Below, one piece after another: positions 1-11,300 of a stretch of DNA of 64,000 nt (position 1 is its first letter; each line of letters begins with the position of its first letter). The notes beneath the pieces are model-generated. The model worked only from the letters and a program-made list of their open reading frames with translations, searched no databases and was not told the origin of the DNA. The stretch comes from Zea mays. Lineage: Eukaryota; Streptophyta; Magnoliopsida; Poales; Poaceae. The translations under genes and the position numbers were made by a program. Where the stretch lies: assembly GCF_902167145.1 (NCBI RefSeq), contig NC_050097.1, positions 139,215,982-139,279,981 on the forward strand. The letters are read 5' to 3'.

Positions 1-2084
1 TAAGTTTCCCTTGTTTTATTCAAATAAAAGGTACCCCACTTATTTTATACTAAACCAGGGTATGATAGATTTTTCCAGTGAACTACATTGAATAAGTATC
101 CTAACAAAAATAGGGGTGCCCTCTGGTTCATTATTTAAATCATATTTTCTATTTTTCTTAACCTTGAGCATATTGTAAAATAAGGGGCAAAGACTAACTT
201 AATGGGGTGGACAGAGAGATTTAATATTTTTAAACAGATCAGTAAGTAGATATAAACTTCTCCAAATTTTTCTAACCCTAGTCAAATAGTGCAACTAATT
301 TTTGCCCTATTATTTAGCTTATGGCCAAAGCAATAATTAAATTAGAACCCTAAAGTTTTCTGTAGTACATAGGGGTTCTTATATTTTTCTTAAGTAGTTT
401 ACATTATTTAAAGTCTGGCAAAATTGGTTTGACCAAATTTGGATGAACTAAACAGAAGTTATGAATTTTTAAAGTTTCTATTCAAATTAAAAACAGATTT
501 AATAAGAGTTTCCTGGAAAAACAGTTTACACCGAGGTCCCCGGGTTTAAACTAAATCAACCCGCACAAAACTACCCCTGAGCCACTATTCCCTTGAGTCT
601 CTGACAGTTCAAAAAGCCCCCTGACCTTTTCTTCCTCTCACCCGCAGTCCTTCCCCCAAGGTAAACAGTAACCGCGGGAAAGAAAAGGGTGGCGCGGCTT
701 ACTGGCGGCGAGATAGGTCCGGAGAAGGGCAGGGTTGGCTTAGGGAGGCTCTAGCGGTCACAGCGAGGTGCGGCTTGACGTCGGGGATGGCTGGAATCGC
801 TCGGTCCACGTGCGCAGGCGGGTGTTCTCGTCGGCGGCGAGTGTACCGGCCAAACCACGGCGATCTGGTTCAATCCAAGGGCACGATGAGCTTCCTGGGG
901 TAACGTAGAGACTGTGTGTGCAAGGAATCAGAAAATAGTTGAGCGGATTACCCGGTCCACGTACTCCGGCGGGGTTGCGAACTCCGGCGACTGTGGACTG
1001 GCCTCTCCGGCGAAGCAGGCTTCGATTCCTCGCTCGGGGAGCTTCACTGGAGCGTGCACACTCGCCTTAGAGGGTTGGACGGGGTTGGGGAAGGCTAGGC
1101 TGGCCGGTCTACGGCGAAAGTGGCTCGGATGGCCGCGGACACGCCGCGCACGGGCAAACGGCGGTGAACTGAGCTCCGGTGAGGCTTGAGCGTGCACGGA
1201 AGAGTGTAACCGACGCTTGGGAGGGCTTTATAGGCGCGGGCGCGGGACAGGGCGCCGGCTGGCCGTTGGCGCGACGCGGGGCGCGCGCGGGCGTGCTCTG
1301 GCAAGCTCAGGGCGCGTCGAACACGTGGAGCTTTCAATCTGTCCGTGTTCCACAACTCACCCAAGTCGCAAACGTGCGAATCTTGGCAAAAATCTGGCAC
1401 GAGTCTTTTCCTGGCACCTAGGGCTATCTCTCATCCGTGAGCTGCCATGGCAGATATGGCCTAGGTAGGGAGATCTCTGGTCGCCAAATCGGGTGTGTCA
1501 CACTGCCCACCTCGCGACAAAAACCATGCCAAGGCATGTCAAACATCCAAGTCTCGGGCTCAGCTTTTTCCAGTGGGTGCCTTGGGTGGTTTGCCACATT
1601 TTTGGTATAGGACATAGGTGGATTTGATGCCAGCTTCGAGGTCAACACAACTGATCTTTAGGGTAAGTGTAGTTTTTAACTTAGAGAGAAATAGAGAGCT
1701 CTAGCTCTCTCTCCACTTGGAGATTTGAAATGGGGTTTCTCCAGGGGCCTTTTTGCAATATTTCCCTCCCTTAATTGCTGGTTATAAGGTTACTTAAGGT
1801 TTGGGTAATTATTACTCATGTTTTGCATACTTGTTCACTCTCTTTTCCCTCTTATCTAGGGTTTTGGGAGATAGGGTTTAAGAGAGGTCTAGGGTTCTTC
1901 TCCCTTCTTATCCAAGGTAGTAAGTGTGCAAGGATTAGAGTAATGCTTTTGGTTACTCACAATCCTTGGTTAACCTCTAGCTCTCCAAGGCCCTCATGCT
2001 TTTGCTCCTTAAGTTCTTCCACATGTGATCATAGCCTTTAGGATCAAGGTGGGTTCTAGCCATGGTAACACCTGGGGTGTTACA
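1..2084 (-). repeat. 3' LTR (partial) of the Del/Tekay-type element
   Basis: This stretch aligns with 10597-12680, ends in GGTGTTACA and directly abuts the polypurine tract. It is the first half of a roughly 4.3 kb LTR in element orientation; the rest is off the left edge. A GC-rich promoter-like section lies at about 650-1430, with a TATA-like CTATAAAG on the minus strand near 1226-1233. Short ORFs in this GC-rich part are not supported as genes. Confidence 0.9.
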
Positions 2085-2097
2085 GCCCTCCCCCCTT
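2085..2097 (-). other. Polypurine tract of the Del/Tekay-type element
   Basis: On the minus strand this reads AAGGGGGGAGGGC and lies directly before the 3' LTR start TGTAACACC. It is the expected primer for plus-strand synthesis. The 240 bases between it and the end of pol (2098-2335) hold no other recognisable feature. Confidence 0.85.
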
Positions 2098-2335
2098 AAA
2101 GGAATCTCGTCCCGAGATTTTAGGTCGAGGCCCTTGGAGGGTGCTTAAGGGTATGTTGGTGTTATTCTTCCTTTTCACTTGAGTTTCTTCTTATTAACTG
2201 CTCTTTGAATGTCATTCTCTTTGCAACTTCAGAAGGAAGCCCTTCTTAAGTTAAATCCACAACTTAGACTATCCTTGTTATCTAAGTTTTTCTTATAATT
2301 GAATTCAAAGGGCAGGTGGGGGTGGGGTTTTGGGG

Positions 2336-2893
2336 TTACGTACCGACTCCTTTAGGCAGAAAGTCGGGGAAGCGAGAGCGTAGAAAATCCTCAGTCTCCC
2401 ATGTAGCTTCTTCTGCTGAATGGTGACTCCACTGAACCTTATACATTCTGACCGACCTTGCCCGAGTTGATCTCTCCTTCTGATCTAATACCTTGACGGG
2501 GTACTCTTGATAGGACAAGTCTGGTTCTATCTCAAAGTCTGGTTCCGGTAGCACTTCAGTGGGTAGACGAACACATTTCCGCAGCTGAGATACATGGAAC
2601 ACATTGTGAACTGCTGACATGTGAGGTGGCAATTCCAATTGGTAGGCTACGGGTCCACAACTTGCTTTGATTTCATAGGGTCCAATGTAGCGAGGAGCTA
2701 ACTTGCCCTTGATCCCGAATCTCTGGACACCCTTGGTGGGCGATACCTTAAGATAAACATGATCTCCCACCTCAAACTGTAGAGGCTTCCGCCTCTTGTC
2801 ATGATAGCTCTTTTGTCTGGCCTGAGCAGCTTCTAAGTTCTTGGTAATAACCCTGACCTTTGCCCTCTGCCTCAAGTACCAAGTCTGGCCCAA
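2336..2893 (-). pseudogene. pol C-terminus: integrase tail plus chromodomain-like region
   Basis: This 185-residue frame is the end of the chromovirus polyprotein. It holds the integrase C-terminal region (motifs such as SYHDKRRKPL, FEVGDHVYLKVSP and VFHVSQLRK) and then a chromodomain-like segment (about residues 125-180: YPVKVLD, VQWSHHSAEEATWE). A chromodomain is thought to steer integration to particular chromatin. The first Met is a TTG in the raw frame and is not a real start: the upstream integrase reading frame is out of phase with this one, so a small indel near 2860 separates them. Expected location of the product would be the integration complex in the nucleus. Confidence 0.85.
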
Positions 2894-3236
2894 AAATTTC
2901 CCTCTCTCCTGCTTGAGACCAATTCAGTGGGGTCCTACACCTTCTCCCATATAAGGCTTCAAAAGGTGCCATCTTCAGACTTGACTAATAGCTGTTATTG
3001 TAAGAAAACTCTGCCAAGGAAAGACACTTGTCCCAATCCTTCCCGTAGTGTAGTGCACATGCTCGCAACATGTCTTCCAAAATCTGATTCACCCTTTCTG
3101 TCTGGCCATCTGTTTGGGGATGGTATGCTGAGCTCCGTATTACTTGGGTTCCAAGTGATTCTTGCAGCTTCTCCCAAAAGCGTGCCACAAACAGTGCTCC
3201 TCTGTCAGATATAATGGTCTTTGGAATACCATGTAA
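2894..3236 (-). pseudogene. pol: integrase core, second half
   Basis: The frame holds the second catalytic Asp (in IISDRG) and the Glu region (QTDGQTERVNQ) of the DDE integrase, followed by FSYNNSY and a MAPFEALYGRR-type stretch. It is separated from the upstream part by a TGA at 3237 and contains a TAG after NNSY near 2985. Both are explained by C-to-T change on the coding strand at an Arg and a Gln codon. The piece is not a separate gene; it belongs to one decayed polyprotein. Confidence 0.85.
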
Positions 3237-4412
3237 TCACACTATTTGATCAACATAAATTTCTGCATACTTCTCTGTCTTGTGGGTGGTGTGCACTGGC
3301 AAGAAATGAGCGGTCTTGGTCAACCTGTCCACGATAACCCAAACGGAATCATGGTGCCTGGAGGTATTGGGCAATCCTACGATAAAATCCATGCAAATGT
3401 CCTCCCATTTCCAAGATGGTATGGGAAGAGGTTGCAAGGGACCTGCTGCCTTCAAGTGACTAGCTTTTATCCTCTGGCAAGTATCACACTCGGATATGTA
3501 TTTGGCAATTTCTCTCTTCATTCTGGTCCACCAATATAAAGATCTGAGATCATGGTACATCTTGTTGCTACTAGGGTGCATGGAGAATTTAGAAAGGTGA
3601 GCTTCATCTAGTATCTTCTTTCTGAGCTCAGGGTTCTTGGGAACAACCAATCGGTCTCCAAACCATAAAATTCCCTTGCTGTCCTGATGGAAGCACTTGT
3701 ATTTCTCTGCCTTTTGCTCGATCATTTCCTTAATCATTTGAACACCCTTATCCTCAATCTGTGCCCTCACTATCTGCTCTTGCAATGTGGGCTCCACCGA
3801 GATATAACTTAAGTCACCTGAAGAAACAACTTCCAGGTTCAGCTTGCACAGCTCATCGCACAGGGTGGTGACTCTTGCATCCATGCTCATACAATTGCAC
3901 TTGGCTTTTCTGCTCAAGGCATCTGCCACAACATTTGCTTTGCCCGGATGGTAGTGCACCTCCAAATCATAGTCCTTGATTAATTCCAACCATCTTCTCT
4001 GCCTCATGTTCAGATCTGCCTGAGTGAAGATGCATTTGAGACTCTTGTGATCAGAGTAGATGTTACAGTGAGCTCCCATCAAGTAGTGTCTCCATATCTT
4101 GAGAGCATGAACCACAGCTGCCAATTCCAGATCATGCATAGGGTAGTTCTGCTCATGGGGCCTGAGTGCTCGGGAAGCATAAGCAATGACTCTGTTCTCT
4201 TGCATCAAGACACATCCCAATCCAGTACCAGAAGCATCGCAATAAACTTCAAATGGCTTGGTGTTGTCAGGTTGAGCCAACACTGGGGCTGTTGTCAAAT
4301 GCTGCCTCAAAGTGTGAAAGGCATCTTCACACTTTTGGCTCCAATTATACTTGACTCCCTTTTTCAACAGTTCAGTCATTGGTTTGGCAATTCTGGAAAA
4401 ATCCGGAATAAA
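3237..4412 (-). pseudogene. pol: RNase H and integrase N-terminal half
   Basis: About 380 residues. The RNase H domain is recognised by [11 protein letters not shown], the [18 protein letters not shown] helix, SDHKSLK and VADALSR. The integrase zinc domain follows ([18 protein letters not shown]...CDTCQRIK, an HHCC pattern), then the first catalytic Asp (CMDFIVGLP). The frame continues directly from the RT segment but is split from it by a TGA after LAGYYR near 4413, and from the rest of integrase by a TGA at 3237. Apart from these stops the frame is open, which fits recent inactivation. Confidence 0.88.
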
Positions 4413-5732
4413 TCATCGATAATACCCTGCCAAACCTAGAAAACTTCGAATCTGCCTCACTGTAGTTGGGGGTTTCCAATCCATCACTTCTTGTACCTTC
4501 TCAGGATCAATTGATATCCCATCCTGAGAAATTGTGTGACCCAAGAATTTAATCTCCTTTAGCCAGAACTCACATTTAAACAACTTAGCATAAAGATGAT
4601 GATCGCACAGCCGCTGAAGCACGATGTGCAGGTGCTCAGTATGTTCGTCTTCGTTCTTGGAGTAGACCAGAATATCATCAATGAAAACGACCACGAACTT
4701 ATCCAACTCTGGCATGAACACTGAGTTCATCAAGTACATAAAATAGGCCGGGGCATTGGTCAGCCCAAAAGACATCACCAAAAACTCATACAGCCCATAT
4801 CTGGTAGAGAAAGCCATCTTGTGAATGTCACTGGCACGGATCTTGATCTGATGGTAACCTGAGCGAAGGTCTATCTTGGAAAATACCTTGGCTTCCACCA
4901 ACTGATCAAACAGAACATCAATACGGGGCAGCGGGTATTTGTTCTTGATAGTCACCGCATTGAGAGGGCGGTAGTCAACACACATTCTCAAACTCTCATC
5001 CTTTTTCTTCACAAATAATGCTGGACATCCCCATGGTGAAGTACTTGGGCGAATAAACCCCTTGTCCAACAGTTCTTGCAATTGCTTCTTCAATTCTGCC
5101 AATTCCGCGGGAGGCATCCTATAGGGTCTCTTAGAGATAGGAGCAGTCCCGGGTTGCAATTCGATTGCGAACTCAATGTCTCGGTCAGGTGGCATCCCTG
5201 GCAATTCATCCGGAAAGACATCCGGGTAGTCACGGGCCACTGGGATCTTTTCCACTGGGGACTCTATCATAACAAAGGCACAAGAACGGGTGCATCCCCG
5301 GTCAGGCAAATAGAGTGTGGTTTCACCACAAGTTGGTGAGTGCACCTCAATGGCCCTGGCTGCAATATCAATAACTGCTTGGTGCCTGGTCAACCAGTCA
5401 GTTCCCAATATAATATCCACGCTATCCAAGCCTAAAATGAGGAGGGTGGTTTTAATTACAAGGCTACCAAACTTTATGGGCACATGCCTGTTGACTTGAT
5501 AGGTGGCAACCCTGCCTCCTGGTGTTGAAATTGTGATACCCCCAATGGTGTGGTGAAAAGGCAACTGGCACTTGGCACTAAATTTGGCACTGATAAAGCT
5601 ATGCGATGCACCAGAATCAAAAAGAACAATAGCGGGATAATTTAAAACTGTAAAGATACCAGTCATGACGGGTGCTCCCTCTGGAATATCAGCCATAGTG
5701 GTGAAGTTCAGCCTGCCCTGCCTCACTTGCAC
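4413..5732 (-). pseudogene. pol: protease and reverse transcriptase of the chromovirus
   Basis: About 440 residues, open throughout. The aspartic protease is marked by [12 protein letters not shown] near the N-terminus. Reverse transcriptase follows with [42 protein letters not shown] and the catalytic FIDDILVYS (Asp-Asp), ending at FLGLAGYYR. It would copy the element RNA into DNA inside the virus-like particle. The frame is continuous upstream with the gag zinc knuckle, with no separate ATG, so gag and pol look like one polyprotein. The first in-frame stop downstream is the TGA after YYR. Confidence 0.92.
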
Positions 5733-6755
5733 CTTCTGTCTCTTGCCTTGATTCTGATTAACATTCTGCCCCTGCCTCTGCTGGTTCCTGGAGCAATTCT
5801 TGGCGTAGTGTCCGGTGTTGCCACAGGTGAAACACCTGTTATCATTTGCCTGGCGGTACTGTTGCTGCTGCTGGTTGTTCCTCTGAGCTGGAAACTGGGT
5901 ACGGTTGGGTGCCTGCTGCTACTGCTGTGGTCGGATCACCCATCTCCCTTGCTGCTGTTGGGGTCCCCTGTTCTGAGTGCCGGACACAATCCTGAAGCAT
6001 TGTGGCTGAGCTGAAGGTCCTGCCACAGGGGTCTTCCTCTTCTTTTCTGCCTGTCGAGCTGTAATGCAGTCCTCCTGGGAGATAGCCATGTTGACCAACT
6101 CATTGTAACTGTTGGCCCTGACGGTGTTGAGACGATCACAGAGCTTAGTGCTGAGCCCCCTCCTGAACCTGTCTCTCTTCTTCTCATCCGTGTCTGCATG
6201 ATATCCAGCATACTGGCACAAGTCATTAAAAGCCTGGGCATACTGCAACACTGTCCTGTTGCCCTGAGTGAGTGCCAAAAACTCATTGAGCTTCTGGTCC
6301 ATAATCCCGGCTGGTATGTGGTGTCCCCTGAAAGCTGCTTTGAACTCCCTCCACTCCACCTCTCGATCCTCTGGCTGCATGGCAAGAAAATGGTCCCACC
6401 AAGTCCTTGCGGGTCCGCGAAGCTGCTGGGTGGCGAACCTGACTTTAGTGACCTCAGAACAAGCTCCATGGAGTAGTGGGAATTTGGATTCCACCACTCG
6501 CAACCATACATCTGCATCAAGTGGATCCTCCGCCCTTGTGAACAATGGAGGCTGAGTACTGAGGAACTCCTGGTAGGTAGCTACCGCGGGGTGACGCTGA
6601 TGGTCTCCACCACCATAATGCTGAGGTGGTGGCTGACGCTGAGCCAGCTGCCTCAAGATCTCGTTCTGCTGAGCCATGAGCTCCTGCAGAGTGGGAGGCG
6701 GTGGCGGCGGTGGAGGAACGTGCTCATTTTGGCCACGACGTTGCCTCCCGGCCAT
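5733..6755 (-). pseudogene. gag of the Del/Tekay-type element
   Basis: The start MAGRQRRGQNEHVPPPPPP is followed by a retrotransposon gag (capsid) domain with DADVWLRVVESKF, ARTWWDHF, WREFKAAFRGHH and ALTQGNRTVLQYAQAFNDL, then a basic Gln-rich linker. The zinc knuckle [14 protein letters not shown] (CX2CX4HX4C) lies near 5790-5835. One TAG at about 5917-5919 cuts the frame just before the knuckle, at a run of Gln codons, so one C-to-T change accounts for it. Gag forms the virus-like particle in the cytoplasm and binds element RNA. The ATG at 6753-6755 is the natural start: it follows a long untranslated stretch and begins the conserved frame. Confidence 0.9.
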
Positions 6756-7058
6756 CTAAAAAACCACATACATACTTAACACCATATCTCCAAGTTCAAG
6801 ATTTAATTGCGGCGAAAAGAGTCAAAAACAAAATGATAGACTCCAACTTCAACAAAAGGATTTAAAAGGGCATAAATTTTCCTTCCGAATTAAAACTGAT
6901 AACAACATCCATCAAACATGATTCCAAGAGAGTTATCACGGTTACATCAATTGTCCCAAAAAACTCAACTCTATCTAGCCTAGTACCCCAAGGGTGCAAA
7001 AGCTAAGCTAGCTGCGAGGAGTCCTATCATCACCAACGTCTAACTCTATCATGGACAT
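6756..7058 (-). other. Untranslated stretch between extra ORF and gag
   Basis: About 300 AT-rich bases on the element's sense strand between the stop of the upstream ORF and the gag ATG. I see no conserved motif. It may hold the packaging signal, but nothing in the sequence shows that. Confidence 0.5.
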
Positions 7059-7847
7059 CTAGTGAGCGAACGAGGCAACACTCGACTCGGGGGAAAGTGG
7101 TCTCCCTGAGCCAGCAGTGTCCACACTAGAGACAGGCTCCTCTCCTCCCTTGATGTCGACGTCCTCGTTGGCCTCCATGTCCTGGATCTCCTGATGATGC
7201 ATATCCAAGTGCTCATTAGCCTCGACAAGCTGCTGCTGGGTGTTAATGAGCTGATCCTCGAGAACTTCGATGGTGTTCTCCCTGGTGCCCACTAGTTCCT
7301 CCAACTCTTGGATATCCGTGGATAGCTGCTCCACCTGCAAGTCCTTTTCCACCATTTTAGTGGACAGATCAACCACAAGCTCCTCCCTGTTGTCCAAAGT
7401 AATCTTTGTCGCCTCCAATAGTGCCATTAGATGAGACATCGCCTCACCGCGCATCACTTGCAGACGGTACAGAGCATTCATGCACCGTACGGTCAAGTGT
7501 GCAGTCTGTCCTGGGTAGATGGCCCAGATATCCTTGGCATGCTCCACCCGATCCTTCCACATTGGGTCGTCCTCCCTTTCGGCAGGGAACAAGCCAATGG
7601 GGTGGGTAGCCAGCTCCAAAGGATGGAATCCGCAGAAGGTGGTCAATCCATGCAGAGCGATCGCCTCGATCGTGTCCTCCGCTCGGTATCCGAAAGACTC
7701 GAAGTCCAAAGAGCGCCAGCATGGCTGCAGGGGATGAGGCTCCAAGGTCATCCTCACCCTACAGCGGGGCACTCGGTGCTTCTCGAACTGCTGCACCGCG
7801 TACTGAGGGGGTGTCGCGTACCCGGCCCCCTGAAGTACCTCCCACAA
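7059..7847 (-). CDS. Extra sense ORF upstream of gag (orf0-like), coiled-coil protein of unknown function
   Basis: An open frame of about 262 residues lies in the leader between primer site and gag, on the element's sense strand. The first ~130 residues look globular (HPLELATHPIGLFPAER, WAIYPGQTAHLTVRCMNAL); residues ~140-225 are a heptad-like, Glu/Leu/Gln-rich coiled coil, followed by an acidic Ser-rich tail. The recorded first residue is a TTG; the frame stays open another ~25 codons upstream without an ATG, so the true start is lost or lies in another frame. From memory, rice RIRE3/RIRE8-type elements carry a comparable ORF before gag. I cannot assign a function. A host gene is unlikely because it sits exactly between primer site and gag. 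Confidence 0.65.
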   Translation of the reverse strand: MWEVLQGAGYATPPQYAVQQFEKHRVPRCRVRMTLEPHPLQPCWRSLDFESFGYRAEDTIEAIALHGLTTFCGFHPLELATHPIGLFPAEREDDPMWKDRVEHAKDIWAIYPGQTAHLTVRCMNALYRLQVMRGEAMSHLMALLEATKITLDNREELVVDLSTKMVEKDLQVEQLSTDIQELEELVGTRENTIEVLEDQLINTQQQLVEANEHLDMHHQEIQDMEANEDVDIKGGEEPVSSVDTAGSGRPLSPESSVASFAH

Positions 7848-8335
7848 AATGCGGGGAAAGCCCTCTCGTGCAAGCCCATCAGTGTGGGTCAGTGCATTTC
7901 CGTCATCTGAGGATCAGTGGGAAGTCATCTGTGTACGGTTAAGCGTAAGTAAAAGAAAAAGAATTATAAAAAGAACAAGAAAAATAAAACTCAGTCTTTC
8001 TCTAGTTAAATAAAAAGGCACGGGGGACCTAGTTGGTTGTTATCTTGTTTTTAAGTCCTTACTCAGTTATCCATTTGCTTAATTAAGAATGCATGCATGC
8101 TCATCCTGAACGACCTCACAACTAGATAAAAGGAATAGGGAAGAACTCCCATCCTGTAAATGTGGCCTGTAGAGCCTAACCACTTAGCCACCTAGCTAAC
8201 CCTTTTATCATCCTAAGGCTTCACGTCCTAGGTCTATCCTGCTCGTCCTACTATCTATCCAACACTGTTTCTACCAAGTTTTATTTTGGAAAATAATGGT
8301 ATTCACATTTTATTGATTCCTCTGTGGTGGTACAA
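7848..8335 (-). other. 5' leader of the Del/Tekay-type element
   Basis: About 490 bases between the primer site and the extra ORF. It is mostly AT-rich, with short stops in all frames and no motif I recognise. Confidence 0.5.
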
Positions 8336-8347
8336 GCTCCGATACCA
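8336..8347 (-). other. Primer binding site, initiator Met tRNA type
   Basis: On the minus strand the site reads TGGTATCGGAGC, two bases after the LTR end CCGCCACA. It differs at one position from the usual plant initiator-Met primer site. Confidence 0.85.
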
Positions 8348-8349
8348 GT

Positions 8350-11300
8350 TGTGGCGGAACCGCCCGAATTATTCCAACTTAAGTGCCTAAGTCCCGCCTT
8401 AGAGGCTAGACCACACTTAAATGGGAATAACCCATCAATCCCTCGGATCTAGTCCGACACGGCCACTGACAGGATCAAGTACCACAATCTCACTCGATGG
8501 TGAGTCACAGAGCAAATACAATAAAGCATAAAACCATGCATGAAAGAGTATTAAGTTATTACATCATCATCGGAGTTTTGCAAAAGTAGTCATCATTGTT
8601 TGAAGTGCAGCGGAATAAAACTAACGGTAATTAAACAGAGAGATGGGGAAGCCTGTCCCATCACTCCTCATGCTCCTCCTCAGCCGAGGCAGGGTCCCAC
8701 TCGACAGTCCAACCCGGTGGCAAGATAGACGGCCAAGTCACTCCAGCAACCATTTTCTCCAGAGAACCTGTAAAAATTATGCCACAAGCAAGGCTGAGTA
8801 TACTAATACTCAGCTAGACTTACCCGGTGTGAGGAGTCTACTCCTCTACCTCTAGACATGCAGCTGTTTGGCTGTGGGGTTTGGTTGCCAAAAGCACTAG
8901 CTGAGTTTCTAAATCAAGTTTTTAACTTTGTCAAAATTAAGTGTGACTCTCTTAAGGCTAAAAATGTACTATCTACTCATACATAGTAGCAAGCATTATT
9001 AGCAATCAACATCTTGTATCATCTCAACACAATTCCACTTGTTACTCAATGCAGTACAATGGATCAAGCAGTCTCATTAGCTGCGAGAAGCAGACGATTC
9101 GAATCGAGTTTTTATCCTTGCAAGGTAAACCTAAACACACGACATGTAGGGGCACTCTGTCCCCACACATATCAATCGTCCCCATCGATTCCCCGTCAGC
9201 AAATCAGGGCTCACCGCCTTGGCGTACAATGCCTCACTGACCCCGACTGCCGTCGTGTAGTGACCGCACTTGTACCCACCATAACCGGAATGGGAGACCA
9301 CGTCTCAGGTCGCGTGAGGGGTAAAGTCCACTGCCAGGTTCAATCAGGTACTAGGCTTACCGATTTACCATATTTCTCGGCATGTGCTTAGTACATTCAA
9401 ACGCTTGACACAGGTATCCGCACGTTAATCCTTATTTAATTTTCGTCTCGTAGACCACGCATCCCCAGGGATCCGTGTCCACAAACCAACATCAGTATGA
9501 TATGAAAGTGGGTACAATCAATGTCCTGACCTCGCGCGAGTGCTAGAAAAATCACTCGACTTCTACCGAGATCCCTAATTAGTAAAGCAGCTACTCGACC
9601 TAGCATACTAGTATCCATCTCAAAAGGATTCCTGAGATCATGCAACTAGGGTTTCAAACAATTCCTACACCTAAGTGCACAATCAATCCTACAATCATTA
9701 AGTGAAGTAAAATAGCATAAATAACAGGTTATGCATAAAACCGGGGCTTGCCTTCCAAAGCAGTGGCAGGCAGGTCCTCTGATGCAGGCTCGGGTGCTGG
9801 GTCCGGGGCTACCTCCTGAGCAGCTCCTTGCTCCCGCACGAGGACGTACTCTCCGTCAGCAAGGTTACAGTCTATCGAATGCAATAAACAATGTCATGAT
9901 TATGCAGGATTTAATAACATTATGCTAGAGAAGAAAACTGAGTCAAGAAGTAACTTAGGGTTTCTTAGTCATGCGGGGCTTCCAGTGGGTTAGGCTTTTT
10001 TACTCTTTAGGCTTAGGTTTTCATTGGGGATAACATAGTGGATTTGTATTGTTTTTATATATTTCAGTGGACAAATTACAAGGGTTTTAGGATGACACTA
10101 ATTACCATTATTCAATTTCCTTTCTTTAATTTCTACTTATGGTTTTTAGTGTAGGTTTGAACTACGACAGTGGTTTAATATTTTCCAAAAATTCTGTAAA
10201 AATTACAGTGGGTTGCCATTTGCTATTCTAGCCTGTTTTAAGAATTTGAGGCTCAACATATAAAGGCTATGCTTAAGACAAAAAGGATAAAAGTTGGGTA
10301 AATGGGCCAATTTGTACTACAACTCTTAATTAGAGGTGGGTCTGTCTTAAAGGTTATTTTTGTTGGCATCTAACAGTAATAATAGGCTTCTGTGCCAAAA
10401 ACCACAGAAAGCTAAGGGGTGGTTATTTAGTTATTATTTTCTAAAGTTAATTGGCAAAAAGGCACTTTCTACTACATTATTATTTGAAAAATGTCAAACA
10501 GCAGATTTCATATTTTTCCTAAGTTCTTATTAACAAAACATTAGTTATCCCAAGGGTTGGGGTGTTTTCACCTTGGGGTTATTTTTGTAGGGTTTTTCTA
10601 AGTTTCCCTTGTTTTATTCAAATAAAAGGTACCCCACTTATTTTATACTAAACCAGGGTATGATAGATTTTTCCAGTGAACTACATTGAATAAGTATCCT
10701 AACAAAAATAGGGGTGCCCTCTGGTTCATTATTTAAATCACATTTTCTATTTTTCTTAACCTTGAGCATATTGTAAAATAAGGGGCAAAGACTAACTTAA
10801 TGGGGTGGACAGAGAGATTTAATATTTTTAAACAGATCAGTAAGTAGATATAAACTTCTCCAAATTTTTCTAACCCTAGTCAAATAGTGCAACTAATTTT
10901 TGCCCTATTATTTAGCTTATGGCCAAAGCAATAATTAAATTAGAACCCTAAAGTTTTCTGTAGTACATAGGGGTTCTTATATTTTTCTTAAGTAGTTTAC
11001 ATTATTTAAAGTCTGGCAAAATTGGTTTGACCAAATTTGGATGAACTAAACGAAGTTATGAATTTTTAAAGTTTCTGTTCAAATTAAAAACAGATTTAAT
11101 AAGAGTTTCCTGGAAAAACAGTTTACACCGAGGTCCCCGGGTTTAAATTAAATCAACCCGCACAAAACTACCCCTGAGCCACTATTCCCCTGAGTCTTTG
11201 ACAGTTCAAAACGCCCCCTGACCTTTTCTTCCTCTCACCCGCAGTCCTTCCCCCAAGGTAAACAGTAACCGTGGGAAAGAAAAGGGTGGCGCGGCTTACC

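Noticed and set aside
7431..7910. Plus-strand ORF of 159 codons
   Set aside because: It is the complement of the coiled-coil ORF upstream of gag, which has the better composition and context.
9014..9391. ORF repeated at 43700-44060 and 46103-46480, possibly a conserved small protein
   Set aside because: The repeats are copies of the same Del/Tekay LTR. The frames differ by stops and indels, and the orientation is opposite to the LTR's own transcription.
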